Positions 18,599 through 28,272 are shown, counted from the first letter of the stretch. The stretch is 55,266 nucleotides of DNA from Longimicrobiales bacterium (GCA_028823235.1 JAPKBW010000018.1:1-55266); one strand, 5' to 3'. Numbers and translations: made by a program. The notes: generated by a model not told the origin, from the letters alone.

Positions 18599-19944
18599 CC
18601 GGCGGCCTGCATCTCCGCGGCCACCGCCTGAACCTCATCGAGGACGCGAAACAGGTTGCCGCTCCAGATCATCCCGATCTGCTCTTCCGTATAGCCACGG
18701 CGCACGAGCTCAAGCGTCACGTTGAACGTCTCGGACGCGTCGTTCCAACCGGTAACGCCGCCACCACCATCGAAATCAGAACTGATACCAACATGCTCAA
18801 GGCCGATCAGGTTCACCAGATAGTCGATGTGATCGACAAAATCCGACACGCCGACGGGAGGGGTAACCGGGTCCACCTCAGCCTCGACCCGTGCCGCAGC
18901 GGCATCCTGAACGCTCTGGTACTCGGCCATGAACGTCTCCTGCTCGGCCGGACTCATCGCGGACATGGCGCGGAACATTGCACCGCGGCCGCCGGACGGC
19001 ATCTCGAAGCCCATCTCCTCAGCGACCTCGGCAATAATCGCTTGGGACGCCTCGTTGTGAGCGGTGTTTTTCCCAGGGCGCAGGTAGCTACGGAAGGCTA
19101 CGGTCTGGATCACGCCACCGTTCTCCTTCAGTGCCATCAGGAGTTCGTTGTCCATGTTGCGGCTGACGTCGCCAACGGCACGGGCGCCCGAATGTGATGC
19201 GATAACCGGAGCGCGGCTGAGCTGCATCGTCTCGAGGTTCGCCACCTTCGACGGATGCGAGAGGTCGATCATAATGCCCCACTTGTTCATCTCCGTGACG
19301 ACCTCACGGCCCAGATCACTCAACCCGTTATGGAGCCAGACGTCGTCCCTCTCACCCGTATTCGAGTCGGAGAGCTGGCTGTGGCCGTTATGGGCGAGAG
19401 ACATGTAGCGGCCACCACGTTCGGCGAACTCCTGTACCCGGCCAGCGTCCATGCCGACCGGATAGCCGTTCTCGATCCCGATCATGGCGATCTTCTTGCC
19501 CTCGGCATCGAGCCGGCGGACGTCATCCGATGTCAGAGCGAGGCCGATCTGGTCGGGCGCGATCTCCTCGGTCAGCCGGTGGATCGCATCGAACTTCTCG
19601 ACGGCCTGTGCATACGCATCGTTGAAGCCGGCATCCGTCAGCTCGCCCTGGCCGACGTAGACGATCATGAAGGACACGTCGAGACCACCAGCCTCCATCT
19701 TCGGCAAGTTCACCTGGTTGCCGAGATCCATCGTGTAGTTCTGCTCAGCAGTGAAGTTGGCAGCGCTGATGTCGTTGTGGGTATCCAGGGTGATCACGCG
19801 CTCGTGGATGCCTCGTGCACGAGCTACGAGATCGGCTTCAGATTCCTGCACGGGCTCACCGCCACCGCAGCCGACGAGCGTGGCCAAAGCCACAAACGGG
19901 AGAATGCGCGAACGGCGAAAGTAGGTGTCAGTCTTCATGCTCAT
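18595..19944 (-). CDS. M19 (renal-type) membrane dipeptidase lipoprotein
   Basis: I start at the ATG at 19944 (MSMKTDTYF...). The frame is open to 20076 but the extra residues look non-coding. The lipobox ATLVGC gives an anchored periplasmic lipoprotein of about 449 residues. Zinc-site elements of family M19 are present: TLDTHNDI (His and Asp), IGIENGYPVG (Glu), IDLSHPS (His) and IASHSGARA (His). M19 enzymes cleave dipeptides, including some with a D-residue at the C-terminal position. Next to an N-acyl-D-amino-acid deacylase this suggests use of D-amino-acid-containing peptides such as peptidoglycan fragments. It is coupled downstream to the DUF1028 gene. Confidence 0.93.
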   Translation of the reverse strand: MSMKTDTYFRRSRILPFVALATLVGCGGGEPVQESEADLVARARGIHERVITLDTHNDISAANFTAEQNYTMDLGNQVNLPKMEAGGLDVSFMIVYVGQGELTDAGFNDAYAQAVEKFDAIHRLTEEIAPDQIGLALTSDDVRRLDAEGKKIAMIGIENGYPVGMDAGRVQEFAERGGRYMSLAHNGHSQLSDSNTGERDDVWLHNGLSDLGREVVTEMNKWGIMIDLSHPSKVANLETMQLSRAPVIASHSGARAVGDVSRNMDNELLMALKENGGVIQTVAFRSYLRPGKNTAHNEASQAIIAEVAEEMGFEMPSGGRGAMFRAMSAMSPAEQETFMAEYQSVQDAAAARVEAEVDPVTPPVGVSDFVDHIDYLVNLIGLEHVGISSDFDGGGGVTGWNDASETFNVTLELVRRGYTEEQIGMIWSGNLFRVLDEVQAVAAEMQAAG

Positions 19945-20023
19945 CGGTTCGGTCACTGTGGGGTGGTTTGAGGAGCCCAAGATTGTACGCGACTGCCCGG
20001 ATGCAGGCCACGGGCCCACAGGA

Positions 20024-23000
20024 TTAGCGGCCCGTGCCCGCTCTCGTGTTCGGAGCCTCAATCCCCACCCAGTCACGCCGCTCGAGGGGTCGCTGCTCGG
20101 GCCATGTCTCGTTGAGCGTATCGCCCTCGTAGAGGCGGCCGTTCTTCATCACCTGTGAAATGGTGTTGGTATTCCGAATGTCATCGAGTGGATTTCCGTC
20201 CAGGATGACCAGATCGGCCAGCTTGCCGGGCTCGATAGTGCCGAGGTCGCCATCGAGCCCGATCGCCTCGGCACCGAGGATCGTGGCCACCCTCAATGCG
20301 TCGTACTCGTCCATTCCACCGGACTGAATCGACCAGAGCTCCCAGTGATAGCCGAGGCCCTGTAACTGCCCGTGACTGCCGACGCCCGCGCGGCCTCCAG
20401 CTTCGACCAAGGCCTTCACACCCTCCGCATGACGCTGGAAGACATGCTCATCGTCGCGGAACCACGCCGGGCGGCGCCTGCTCTTCTGATCAAGCTCGCC
20501 GTGCGCGGTGAAGTACTGGAGCTTCGGATCGTCATGCGGATTCTCACGCGAGTAGTAGTAGTTCTCACCCCACGGACCGCCGTACGAAACCAGCAGCGTG
20601 GGCGTGTACGTCGTCCCGATCGTCGTAAACGCCTCGACGACGTCTGAGTAGAACGGCGCGATCGGTAGCGAGTGCTCGAGCCCCGGGTACCCGTCGAGCG
20701 TGGTCGTGAGGTCGTATTTGAACATCAGGCCACCCTCGAGCGTCGGCATGATGCCCTGCTCTCTCGCGGCCATGACCACCCACTGCCTCTGCTGACGATT
20801 CCCGGCCATGTACATCTTGATGGTATTCGTGTCGTAGTACTCGCTGTACCTGCGCATGATGTCGCGCGCGTGGTCGAGGTCGCGGATCGGGTCCTCGACG
20901 TAGTCACCGAAGATTCCAGGGCCCGTCGAGTAGATACGCGGCCCAATCATCTGGCCTGCCGTAACGAGGTCGGAGTAGGACAGAACGTCTGTCGTGGCCG
21001 TCTGTGGATCGCGCGTCGCGGTCACCCCGTATGCGAGGTTCGCCAGGTAGATCCAGGACTGCGTCTTGTGGAGGCCGGACGCCGACCACATGTGGGAATG
21101 GGTATCGACGAATCCCGGCGTGACAGTTTTTCCAGAGATGTCGATGACGTCCGCCCCACCGGGGACATTGACCGAGCCCTGAGCACCAACTGATTCGATC
21201 CGGTTGTTTCGGATTACGATGTCGGCGTTTTCGATCACTTCACGTCCGTTCATCGTCAGCACACGTCCGCCGCGCAGCACGAGCACGCCCTCAGGCGTAT
21301 CACGGGGTGCCTGAATCAGGACTCGCTGCTCGGAGGCGCGATAGCCCGCGTCGTCGTCTACGACGTCTTCTGCGTCTTCTACCCGGGCCGCCGCCTCAAC
21401 GGAGTCCGCGTACGCCTCCGAGGCGTCTAGATCGTACACGAAGTGCGCGTTTCCGACGGAGTAATGGACCGTCCGACCGTCCACGCCCCAGCGAGGGAAG
21501 TCGCCACCGATATCGGTGAGCCTCTCTGCCGGAAAGGCAGCGTCGTCGGGTTTGGCCACAGAGATATTGGGTGTGTCTCCTCCGACCTGAGGCACGGTAA
21601 CCACGTAGATATCGTCGTTGACCTTGGCCAAGGCCCGGTCGCCACTCGGAGCCATGAGGATCTCGGAGGCGCGATTCGCCTGAGTGCTACCCGGCCTCGT
21701 ATTGCCAACCACGGTCACGTGCGCTTTCTCGTCCGTGCCGTCCCATCGAATCGAAACGACGCCACGCGCCTCATGGTGGAAGTAGATCCGGTCGACTCCC
21801 TCCACGAAGTGCGGTGCCTGCCGCCCGCTCGCGGCGGTGATAACCGTCGCACCTCCGCCAGTGGCCGGCACCCACACGATGTCCATCTCCGCGCCACTGA
21901 ACTGCGGACCATCTGACTCCTGGAATGCCCGTGCCGGATTGCGCATCGCCACGATTCGATCCCCCGTCCCATTCCAGGCCACCTGCTGATACTGGGCCGG
22001 TGCAGTCGTGAGTTGCTGCACATCGTCACCATTAGGGCGTGCCTTCACGATATGACCACCGGTCGCATCCCAAGTGACGTACGCGATCCACTCGCTGTCG
22101 GGCGACCAGGCCGGTTGTGCCTGCGTACGATCCGATGGGTCGACCATACGCGGAGTGCCGCCCGGATAGTCCATGACGTAGAGATCGTCCAGCGCCACGA
22201 AGGCGAGTCGAGACCCCTCGGGGGACGGGACCCCGTCCCGGATCTGGCGCACGGTAAACGTCGGTGTGTCCTCGATCGGGTAATCGAACTCGACCAGGGG
22301 CCCTGCAGCCACATCAGCTCGTACTCGGAACGGGACCGCGATTGGGTCAGCACCATCCGTGACTGGGATACGCCAGATCTTCCCACCGTAGGATGCGACA
22401 ACCTCCCTCGAATCCGGAGTAAAACTCATGCCCGGATAGGCGTCCCGATCTCCGACCGACTCCTGATCGTCCCGCTGCACAGGGTACGCAAGCCAGCGCT
22501 CGTCACCCGTCGCGAGGTCACGGAGCCGAAGGCCAGTCTCGTTCTCGTATCGCGAGGCATAGACGAGCCACGCACCGTCGGGTGAAAGCGTCGGCCGTAC
22601 CGCGGATCCGTAGCGCGACGTGCGAGTGAAGACTTCCCCGGTCTCACGATCGTACACAGCGATCTGATACTGAGGATACTGCGCGTTGTAGTCCCACGAG
22701 TTCCTGCGCTGCGCGTGCCAGATGTATCGACCGTCGGGGGATACTGCGGCCCCGTTGGTCTTCAGGTTCTCAGGTTCGTCCCTGAGCATTTGGCCCGAAC
22801 CACCATCGACGTGTCCCATCCATAGGTTGACTGTCCCCAGTCGAGTCGCCCCTTTCGAGGCGACGATGTAGTCACCGTCCGGTGTCCAGTCCGGCGACAT
22901 CCAGCTGGACCCATTCCCTTTCGTCACCTGCGTGGTGTCCCCGCTCGCTACATCAAGCGTCCACACGTTGTCCCCGCCGCTTCGGTCGGAGATAAACGCG

Positions 23001-23353
23001 ACCTTCGTTCCGTCCGGGCTATACCGTGGCTGAGTGTCATAGGCGAGCCCCTCCGTAATCCGCGTCGCATCTCCACCGCCAAGCGGGACTGTGTAGAGGT
23101 CTCCGAGCATCTCGAAGATCACGCTCCGCCCGTCGGGACTGACATCAAGGGAGAGCCAGGTCCCCTCATCCGTGTCTAGTTCAATTGTTCGCGACGCTAC
23201 GAGCGGCAGTGGCGCAGCCTCCTCCTTCTTTCTGTCGGCCGCTGTATCGGGAGCCTCCTGAGCGAAGGCAGTAACGGGCATGGCGACCAGGAGCAGAGCA
23301 GCCGGAATCGCAACCGCCAGAGCACGCTTAATGTTCTTGATTGATGGAAGCAT
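20024..23353 (-). CDS. Beta-propeller (TolB/PD40-like) and amidohydrolase fusion, secreted
   Basis: Starting at 23353 (MLPSIKNIKRALAVAIP...) gives 1109 residues with a Sec signal ending VTAFAQ. An ATG at 23368 is equally possible, and the frame is open to 23491, which would overlap the amidase gene. No clear ribosome binding site helps. Residues about 50-690 are repeated PD40/TolB propeller blades (ISPDGRS-, YSPDGTKVAFISD-type repeats). Residues about 700-1105 form an amidohydrolase with GFVDTHSHMW as the metal-binding HxH strand and the family's closing GTIEPGKLADLVILDGNP. Fusions of this sort are common in Gemmatimonadota and Acidobacteria and probably act on peptides or cyclic amides in the periplasm. 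The exact substrate is unknown. Confidence 0.9.
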   Translation of the reverse strand: MLPSIKNIKRALAVAIPAALLLVAMPVTAFAQEAPDTAADRKKEEAAPLPLVASRTIELDTDEGTWLSLDVSPDGRSVIFEMLGDLYTVPLGGGDATRITEGLAYDTQPRYSPDGTKVAFISDRSGGDNVWTLDVASGDTTQVTKGNGSSWMSPDWTPDGDYIVASKGATRLGTVNLWMGHVDGGSGQMLRDEPENLKTNGAAVSPDGRYIWHAQRRNSWDYNAQYPQYQIAVYDRETGEVFTRTSRYGSAVRPTLSPDGAWLVYASRYENETGLRLRDLATGDERWLAYPVQRDDQESVGDRDAYPGMSFTPDSREVVASYGGKIWRIPVTDGADPIAVPFRVRADVAAGPLVEFDYPIEDTPTFTVRQIRDGVPSPEGSRLAFVALDDLYVMDYPGGTPRMVDPSDRTQAQPAWSPDSEWIAYVTWDATGGHIVKARPNGDDVQQLTTAPAQYQQVAWNGTGDRIVAMRNPARAFQESDGPQFSGAEMDIVWVPATGGGATVITAASGRQAPHFVEGVDRIYFHHEARGVVSIRWDGTDEKAHVTVVGNTRPGSTQANRASEILMAPSGDRALAKVNDDIYVVTVPQVGGDTPNISVAKPDDAAFPAERLTDIGGDFPRWGVDGRTVHYSVGNAHFVYDLDASEAYADSVEAAARVEDAEDVVDDDAGYRASEQRVLIQAPRDTPEGVLVLRGGRVLTMNGREVIENADIVIRNNRIESVGAQGSVNVPGGADVIDISGKTVTPGFVDTHSHMWSASGLHKTQSWIYLANLAYGVTATRDPQTATTDVLSYSDLVTAGQMIGPRIYSTGPGIFGDYVEDPIRDLDHARDIMRRYSEYYDTNTIKMYMAGNRQQRQWVVMAAREQGIMPTLEGGLMFKYDLTTTLDGYPGLEHSLPIAPFYSDVVEAFTTIGTTYTPTLLVSYGGPWGENYYYSRENPHDDPKLQYFTAHGELDQKSRRRPAWFRDDEHVFQRHAEGVKALVEAGGRAGVGSHGQLQGLGYHWELWSIQSGGMDEYDALRVATILGAEAIGLDGDLGTIEPGKLADLVILDGNPLDDIRNTNTISQVMKNGRLYEGDTLNETWPEQRPLERRDWVGIEAPNTRAGTGR

Positions 23354-23429
23354 CGAAAGACAGGGCATAGGGGAAATTCGAGTGCGGGGCGGAGAGTCAC
23401 CCAAACGGAAGGGTTCCCAAAGGAAGAGC

Positions 23430-25067
23430 CTACCCAAGGGAAGGAGCGAAGGTTGGCGGACGACGCATCTGCGTCGCCTGCTCGTACGCATATGCGACGC
23501 GCAGGAGCGTCGGTTCGCTCCACGCCCGCCCGAAGAAGGACAGCCCGACGGGAAGCCCAGAAATCAGCCCCATAGGAACGCTGATGTCCGGGTATCCTGC
23601 GATCGCCGCCGGGCCAGCGCTACTACCACCCTCCAGACGATCTCCCCTGATGTGATCAGTCGGCCAGGAGAGATCCCTGGTCGGTGCGATGATCGCGTCC
23701 AGGCGGTGGCCATCCATGAGGCCGTCGATGCCATCTTCGCGGTTCGAGCGCTGAACGGTCCGCTTCGCCTCGACATAGGCTCGATCAGTCAACGGCCCAC
23801 GCGCCTGTGAATCGTGCATGCGCTGTTGGCCGAAGTACGGCATCTCCCGGTCTGCGTTCGCCTCGTTGAAGGCGATCACCTCAGCGAGGCTCTTCACCGG
23901 TGCGTCAGGGCCCAGTCCCTCGAGATAGGCGTTGAGATCTGCCTTGAACTCGTACTCAAGCAGCACGAGTGACAGTGGATCATTCCATGCGGAAGCATCC
24001 AGGTTCGCAGGGTCCACGATGACGGCACCGGCATCACGCATGGCGTTGATCGCGTCGTCGAACAGCTCGATGATCCGGGGGTCGAATCCAGTGAAGCTAC
24101 GAGCGACTCCGATGCGTGCTCCCCGCAGGCCGTCAGCGTCGAGGAACTGGGTGTAGTCCGTGTGGGCGTTCCCTGCGCTGGCGGCTGTCGCCTCATCGCG
24201 AGGGTCGACCCCCGTCAGTGGTCCGAGAAGAATCGCTGCGTCACGCACCGTGCGCGCCATCGGGCCGGCTGTATCCTGGGAATGGGAGATCGGAATGATG
24301 CCCGACCGGCTCCAGAGGCCGACCGTGGGCTTGATTCCGACCACGCCATTGATCGAGGATGGGCACATGATCGAGCCACCCGTCTCCGTCCCGATCGTGA
24401 GCGGTACCAAGTTGGCAGAGACGGCGACGCCCGAGCCTGAGCTGGAACCGCACGGGTTCCGATTCAATGCGTAGGGCATCCGGCACTGGCCACCGCGAGC
24501 GCTCCAGCCACTCGACGCAGCATAGCCACGGAAATACGCCCACTCACTCATGTTGGCCTTCGCGAGCACAATCGCCCCGGCAGCCTTGAGCTGAGCGGCG
24601 ATATACGCGTCCTGAACAGGAATCGACCCCTCGAGAGCCAGCGAGCCCGCAGTTGTCGTCATGCCGTCATGTGTATCGATGTTGTCTTTGATAGCGACGG
24701 GGATGCCGTGTAGCGGTCCGCGCACATTCCCGGCGGCACGCTCGGCATCGAGCTCGTGAGCCAGCGCGAGCGCGTCGGGATTTGTCTCGATAATCGAGCG
24801 CAACTCGGGCCCTTGCCGATCGAGGGCTTCGATTCGCCCCAGGTACAACTCCGTGATCGAACGAGACGTGCGTTCGCCCGAGGCCATGCTCGCCTGGAGC
24901 TCGGTGACCGTGACCTCGTCCAGCTCGAACGGAGGAACCTGACTGTCCTGTGATGAAACTGTTGCCCCGCCGCTCGAGTCACCCCCGGGCGCGCACCCGG
25001 AGGTGCTCATCGCGAGACCCGCAGTCCCTGCTGCGGTCGTTCCCAGGAATCGACGTCGATTGATCAT
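23430..25067 (-). CDS. Tat-exported lipoprotein amidase (amidase-signature family)
   Basis: This 545-residue protein begins INRRRFLGTTAAG, a twin-arginine signal, followed by a lipobox (STSGC), so it is probably a folded, exported lipoprotein. AAGGAG precedes the start ATG. The triad is Lys127 in GIPVAIKDNID, the cis-Ser in PCGSSSGSG near 210 and the nucleophilic Ser232 in TETGGSIMCPSS. The C-terminus carries YPDISVPMGLISGLPVGLSFFGRAW, usual for this sub-family of peptide-amidase-like enzymes. It probably releases ammonia from peptide or carboxylic amides in the periplasm. It lies between the deacylase and the propeller-amidohydrolase genes with short spacers. Confidence 0.92.
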   Translation of the reverse strand: MINRRRFLGTTAAGTAGLAMSTSGCAPGGDSSGGATVSSQDSQVPPFELDEVTVTELQASMASGERTSRSITELYLGRIEALDRQGPELRSIIETNPDALALAHELDAERAAGNVRGPLHGIPVAIKDNIDTHDGMTTTAGSLALEGSIPVQDAYIAAQLKAAGAIVLAKANMSEWAYFRGYAASSGWSARGGQCRMPYALNRNPCGSSSGSGVAVSANLVPLTIGTETGGSIMCPSSINGVVGIKPTVGLWSRSGIIPISHSQDTAGPMARTVRDAAILLGPLTGVDPRDEATAASAGNAHTDYTQFLDADGLRGARIGVARSFTGFDPRIIELFDDAINAMRDAGAVIVDPANLDASAWNDPLSLVLLEYEFKADLNAYLEGLGPDAPVKSLAEVIAFNEANADREMPYFGQQRMHDSQARGPLTDRAYVEAKRTVQRSNREDGIDGLMDGHRLDAIIAPTRDLSWPTDHIRGDRLEGGSSAGPAAIAGYPDISVPMGLISGLPVGLSFFGRAWSEPTLLRVAYAYEQATQMRRPPTFAPSLG

Positions 25068-25121
25068 GTTGGCGGTGCTCCTTGCAGATAAATCGCTGAT
25101 TAATGCGTCTGGGTCGGCTGT

Positions 25122-26735
25122 CTACCCCGCGTATCCCGGGCCTTTCAAGGCCTCGCCCGGTCGCTCGTCGGTGATCTCGCCGTCCTTCACTACTGCGATG
25201 CCTCGGACAAATACATGTGGAATTCCGTCCGGATACTGGTGAGGGTTATCGAATGTGGCCCGGTCGATGACCCGCGCTGGGTCAAACACGGTGAGATCGG
25301 CCACGAGCCCCGGTGCAATGCGACCACGATCGGTGAACCCAAGTCGGTCCGCGGGCACAGCGGTCATGCGACGCACCGCTTCAGGCAGCGTGATCACTCC
25401 GAGATCGCGCGCGTAGTGACCGAGCACCCGCGGAAATGTCCCGTACCCACGGGGGTGTGGGCTGGCCTCACCGTAGTGACTGAGGCCCCCATCCGACCCG
25501 ATCATCCCGAACTCCGACTGCATGAGCGTCTGGACATCGCCCTCGTCGAATGCGTGGAAGATCGCGCTGCATCTCCCTGCCTGATCAATCTCGAGGATCA
25601 GATCAGCCACCGCTGTCGGCCCCTCCGTCTCACGATCGGCGAGAATGTCGAGCAGCGTCAGGCCCGCCATATCCGCAGGGAACGCGGCTCCTGCCTCATC
25701 ATCGAAGCCACAGGACACGAGCTGGATCTTGGACGGGTCGTCAGCGAAGCGCATCTCGATCCACGTGACCATGTCCGTCACGATCCGGCGGCGTGTTTCT
25801 GGATCTGCGAGGCGCTCCGCAAGTCGATCGCCCTCCCGAGCCCATGGAGGAATAATGCTGGACAACCCCGTCGAGGACGCTGTGTACGGGTACTGATCGA
25901 AGGTCACATCCACACCCTCCGCACGAGCGGCCCTGATCAGGTCGATCGACTCCTGGGCGCGCCCGAAATTCCGCCATGCACCGATCTTGTGGTGCGTCAT
26001 CTGCACCGGGATACCAGCCTCCCGGCCGATGCGAATCGTCTCTCGCACAGAGTCAAAGACTCCTTCGCCCTCATTGCGCATGTGCGAGATATAGATACCC
26101 CCGGCCGCCGCGGCCACGAGCGAAAGCGCTACGACCTCCTCGGTCTCGGAGAAAGTCCCGGGCACGTAAAACAGCCCGGTCGACAGTCCCAGCGCCCCGG
26201 CAGCCATGCCGCGCTCGACGAACGCCTCCATCTCTCGGAGCTCTTCCTCCGTGGGCGCCCGGTCTTCGTTGCCGATCACCTCGGATCGAATGGAGCCATG
26301 CCCGACAAACATCGCGAAGTTGGCGGAGGTGCCGCCGTTCGCCGCGAGCGAGTCGTACCATCTCTCGAGGTCGAGTGGTGAGCCTCCGTCGTTTCCCTCG
26401 ACCAGAGTCGTGACCCCCTGCCTTACGAAGTTTTCCGCCGAGGGGATTTCGAAAATCGTCTCACGCGAGTGCGTATGTGGGTCGATAAATCCTGGCGCAA
26501 CCACGTGGCCCGTGACGTCGATACGGTCGACGGCCGTCCGCCCGCTCAGGTCACCCACCTCGATGATCAGACCGTCACGTACTCCGACATCCGCGAGAAG
26601 GCCTGGGGCTCCGGTCCCATCGAGAACCGTCCCTCCTTGAAGAACGAGATCGAACTCCTGAGAGCAACCGCCGAGGCCAACCAACAGCGCGGCGAGAAGC
26701 GAAGTGCGACGAACGAACGGGTTTGTCTGCTTCAT
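25122..26735 (-). CDS. N-acyl-D-amino-acid deacylase (D-aminoacylase-like) lipoprotein
   Basis: This 537-residue protein has a lipoprotein signal with lipobox GLGGC. The amidohydrolase metal site is clear in GFIDPHTHSRETIF. Sub-family blocks include TTLVEGNDGGS, ISHMRNEGEGVFDSV, VQMTHHKIGAW and GSDGGLSHYGEASPHPRGYG, diagnostic of the D-aminoacylase group. These zinc enzymes hydrolyse N-acyl-D-amino acids and some N-terminal D-peptides. GGAGAG lies just before the ATG at 26735. It heads the minus-strand block of amidase, propeller-amidohydrolase, dipeptidase and DUF1028 genes. I infer a D-amino-acid scavenging function from context; the acyl group preferred is unknown. Confidence 0.92.
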   Translation of the reverse strand: MKQTNPFVRRTSLLAALLVGLGGCSQEFDLVLQGGTVLDGTGAPGLLADVGVRDGLIIEVGDLSGRTAVDRIDVTGHVVAPGFIDPHTHSRETIFEIPSAENFVRQGVTTLVEGNDGGSPLDLERWYDSLAANGGTSANFAMFVGHGSIRSEVIGNEDRAPTEEELREMEAFVERGMAAGALGLSTGLFYVPGTFSETEEVVALSLVAAAAGGIYISHMRNEGEGVFDSVRETIRIGREAGIPVQMTHHKIGAWRNFGRAQESIDLIRAARAEGVDVTFDQYPYTASSTGLSSIIPPWAREGDRLAERLADPETRRRIVTDMVTWIEMRFADDPSKIQLVSCGFDDEAGAAFPADMAGLTLLDILADRETEGPTAVADLILEIDQAGRCSAIFHAFDEGDVQTLMQSEFGMIGSDGGLSHYGEASPHPRGYGTFPRVLGHYARDLGVITLPEAVRRMTAVPADRLGFTDRGRIAPGLVADLTVFDPARVIDRATFDNPHQYPDGIPHVFVRGIAVVKDGEITDERPGEALKGPGYAG

Positions 26736-26790
26736 ATGCTCTCCGAATAGGCCCGTGAGCTTACGTAGTGGTTCCTGCCATCGCTACACG

Positions 26791-27726
26791 TCAGGCGCCG
26801 ATCAGCACCAGAATGACCGAGATCGTCACCATTGAACCCACCGTCGTCAGAAGTACGGACCGAGCCGCGATGCCGGGTGCTGCGTCGTAACGCGCTCCGA
26901 ATAGATAGACATTCACTGCGCTGGGCATCGCCGCGAGAAGGACTGCCACGGACATCCACAGGCCAGACAACCCGAGCAGCGGTCCCGCGATCAGCCAGAC
27001 GAGAAACGGATGCACAATGAGCTTGAGCGACGACAGCGCGACTGCGGGTGCGACATCGCCCGTCAGGGGGTAGCCCGCGATCGAAGCGCCCATCGCGAAC
27101 AGCGCGCACGGAACGGCGGCGGCACCCAGGAAGTCCAGCATACCGGCGGCCGGCGGCCAGATCTCGATTCCCGTGACGTTCAGAAGCAGTCCTGTGAAGA
27201 TTCCGAGGATGATCGGGTTGCGGATCACATCGACGAGAACGCGAGCCGCACGCTGCCCGAATGATCCCTCGCTCCCTTTCCCAGCCTGGATCAGGATCAC
27301 CGTAAGGGGCATGAACGTCGCCGAATGGAATCCGATGATCAGAAGCATGGGGAGAGACGCTTCCGGGCCGAGCGCAGTGAGCACGATGGGTATCCCCATG
27401 AGCACCAGATTCGAGAACGCGGCACCCATGCCGAAGATCGCCTGCTCCGAAAGCGACCGACCGAAGACGAGGCGGCCGAGGAGCGCACCGCCACCGTAGA
27501 CGAGAAGCGATGCCCCGTAGAACGCGATGAGGAATCTCCAGTCCATATCAGGCGGAAATTCCAGCGCCACCATGCTAGTGAGAAGCAGCGACGGGATCGA
27601 AAAATTGAAGACGAAGAGAACGAGTCCCTTCACACCCGTCTGCTCCATGAGTCCAACGCGCACAGCTGTGAAACCAAGCGCCATGAGCCCGAAGATGGGC
27701 ACCATCGTCTGCAACAGCATGCTCAC
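26791..27726 (-). CDS. AEC-family (auxin efflux carrier-like) permease
   Basis: This 311-residue protein has about ten hydrophobic segments arranged as two five-helix halves. It begins MSMLLQTMVPIFGLMALGF and has FMPLTVILIQ in the middle, the layout of bacterial AEC/MdcF carriers for dicarboxylates or amino-acid-derived acids. It lies 55 bp upstream of the D-aminoacylase gene on the same strand, so it could move products of peptide or amide breakdown. That is inferred from position only. The start ATG follows the end of the short frame at 27740 by 13 bp, without an obvious ribosome binding site. Confidence 0.88.
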   Translation of the reverse strand: MSMLLQTMVPIFGLMALGFTAVRVGLMEQTGVKGLVLFVFNFSIPSLLLTSMVALEFPPDMDWRFLIAFYGASLLVYGGGALLGRLVFGRSLSEQAIFGMGAAFSNLVLMGIPIVLTALGPEASLPMLLIIGFHSATFMPLTVILIQAGKGSEGSFGQRAARVLVDVIRNPIILGIFTGLLLNVTGIEIWPPAAGMLDFLGAAAVPCALFAMGASIAGYPLTGDVAPAVALSSLKLIVHPFLVWLIAGPLLGLSGLWMSVAVLLAAMPSAVNVYLFGARYDAAPGIAARSVLLTTVGSMVTISVILVLIGA

Positions 27727-27739
27727 GCGATCACCGCAA

Positions 27740-28021
27740 TCACGCCGTCAGTAACCGGTAGTGATGTGGTGCCAGCCGATGGCCCGGTCCATCGGACGCC
27801 AGCCCGCCTTGGTCATCTCGATGCGGCAGCGCGATGAGCGCCGCGACGATCTTCAACGAAGCTGTAAGGAGCGCCCGTTCAACCGGATCGGCGACTCCCC
27901 ATGGTCGATCCGGTCCGACGAGTTCCCATAACCAGGGCAGTCCCCAGATCGCGAATCCGATGCCGGGGGTCAGGTGGCCGCCGAAGGTGCCCGAGGGCCC
28001 AGCCATCATCTCATGATCCAC
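27740..28021 (-). pseudogene. Short membrane-protein frame, TMEM45/DUF716-like start, possibly frameshifted
   Basis: A GTG-started frame of 93 codons opens with GTFGGHLTPGIGFAIWGL, similar in pattern to the GHxLPGxxF start of TMEM45/DUF716-like membrane proteins. After the helix SLKIVAALIALP the frame becomes Arg/His-rich and unconvincing. A neighbouring frame over 27748-27845 reads GWRPMDRAIGWHHITTGY and looks more protein-like before ending at 27748. The simplest reading is one lost or gained base in a short membrane-protein gene, though an intact 93-residue protein cannot be excluded. It lies directly upstream of the AEC carrier gene. No function can be given. Confidence 0.4.
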
Positions 28022-28096
28022 GGGAGTCGCTCCGGGTGGTTACTGTGGTGGTCTCAGCGCGGATTCGACGGGAAAAATGATCAGTCTCGGCGGTGA

Positions 28097-28243
28097 TCAC
28101 CACCTTAACAGTGCCGAGATGCCCGGCATGTCTTCTCTGGTGCGGAATACGTAGAGACTTTCGGCGACGAAGGATGACTGACCGCCGTGGTCAAGATATA
28201 TGACGCGAGCTGGATTGCCGGTGCTCTGCACCTGCCCTACCAT
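28097..28243 (-). CDS. Possible 48-residue protein
   Basis: A minus-strand ATG at 28243 opens 48 codons ending at a TGA at 28097. The translation is balanced and protein-like (ARVIYLDHGGQSSFVAES, then LYVFRTREDMPGISALLRW) and many third positions are G or C. Weak ribosome-binding sequences (GAAGGG, AGG) lie upstream. It is divergent from the 2Fe-2S subunit gene, whose promoter must overlap its 5' end. It could be a genuine small protein or the C-terminal remnant of a larger gene. I recognise no family. Confidence 0.35.
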   Translation of the reverse strand: MVGQVQSTGNPARVIYLDHGGQSSFVAESLYVFRTREDMPGISALLRW

Positions 28244-28272
28244 CAACCTGCACCCTTCAAGGAGCGCCCTTC

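Noticed and set aside
25215-26381. 388-codon open frame on the plus strand
   Set aside because: Antisense to the D-aminoacylase gene, whose motifs are unambiguous.
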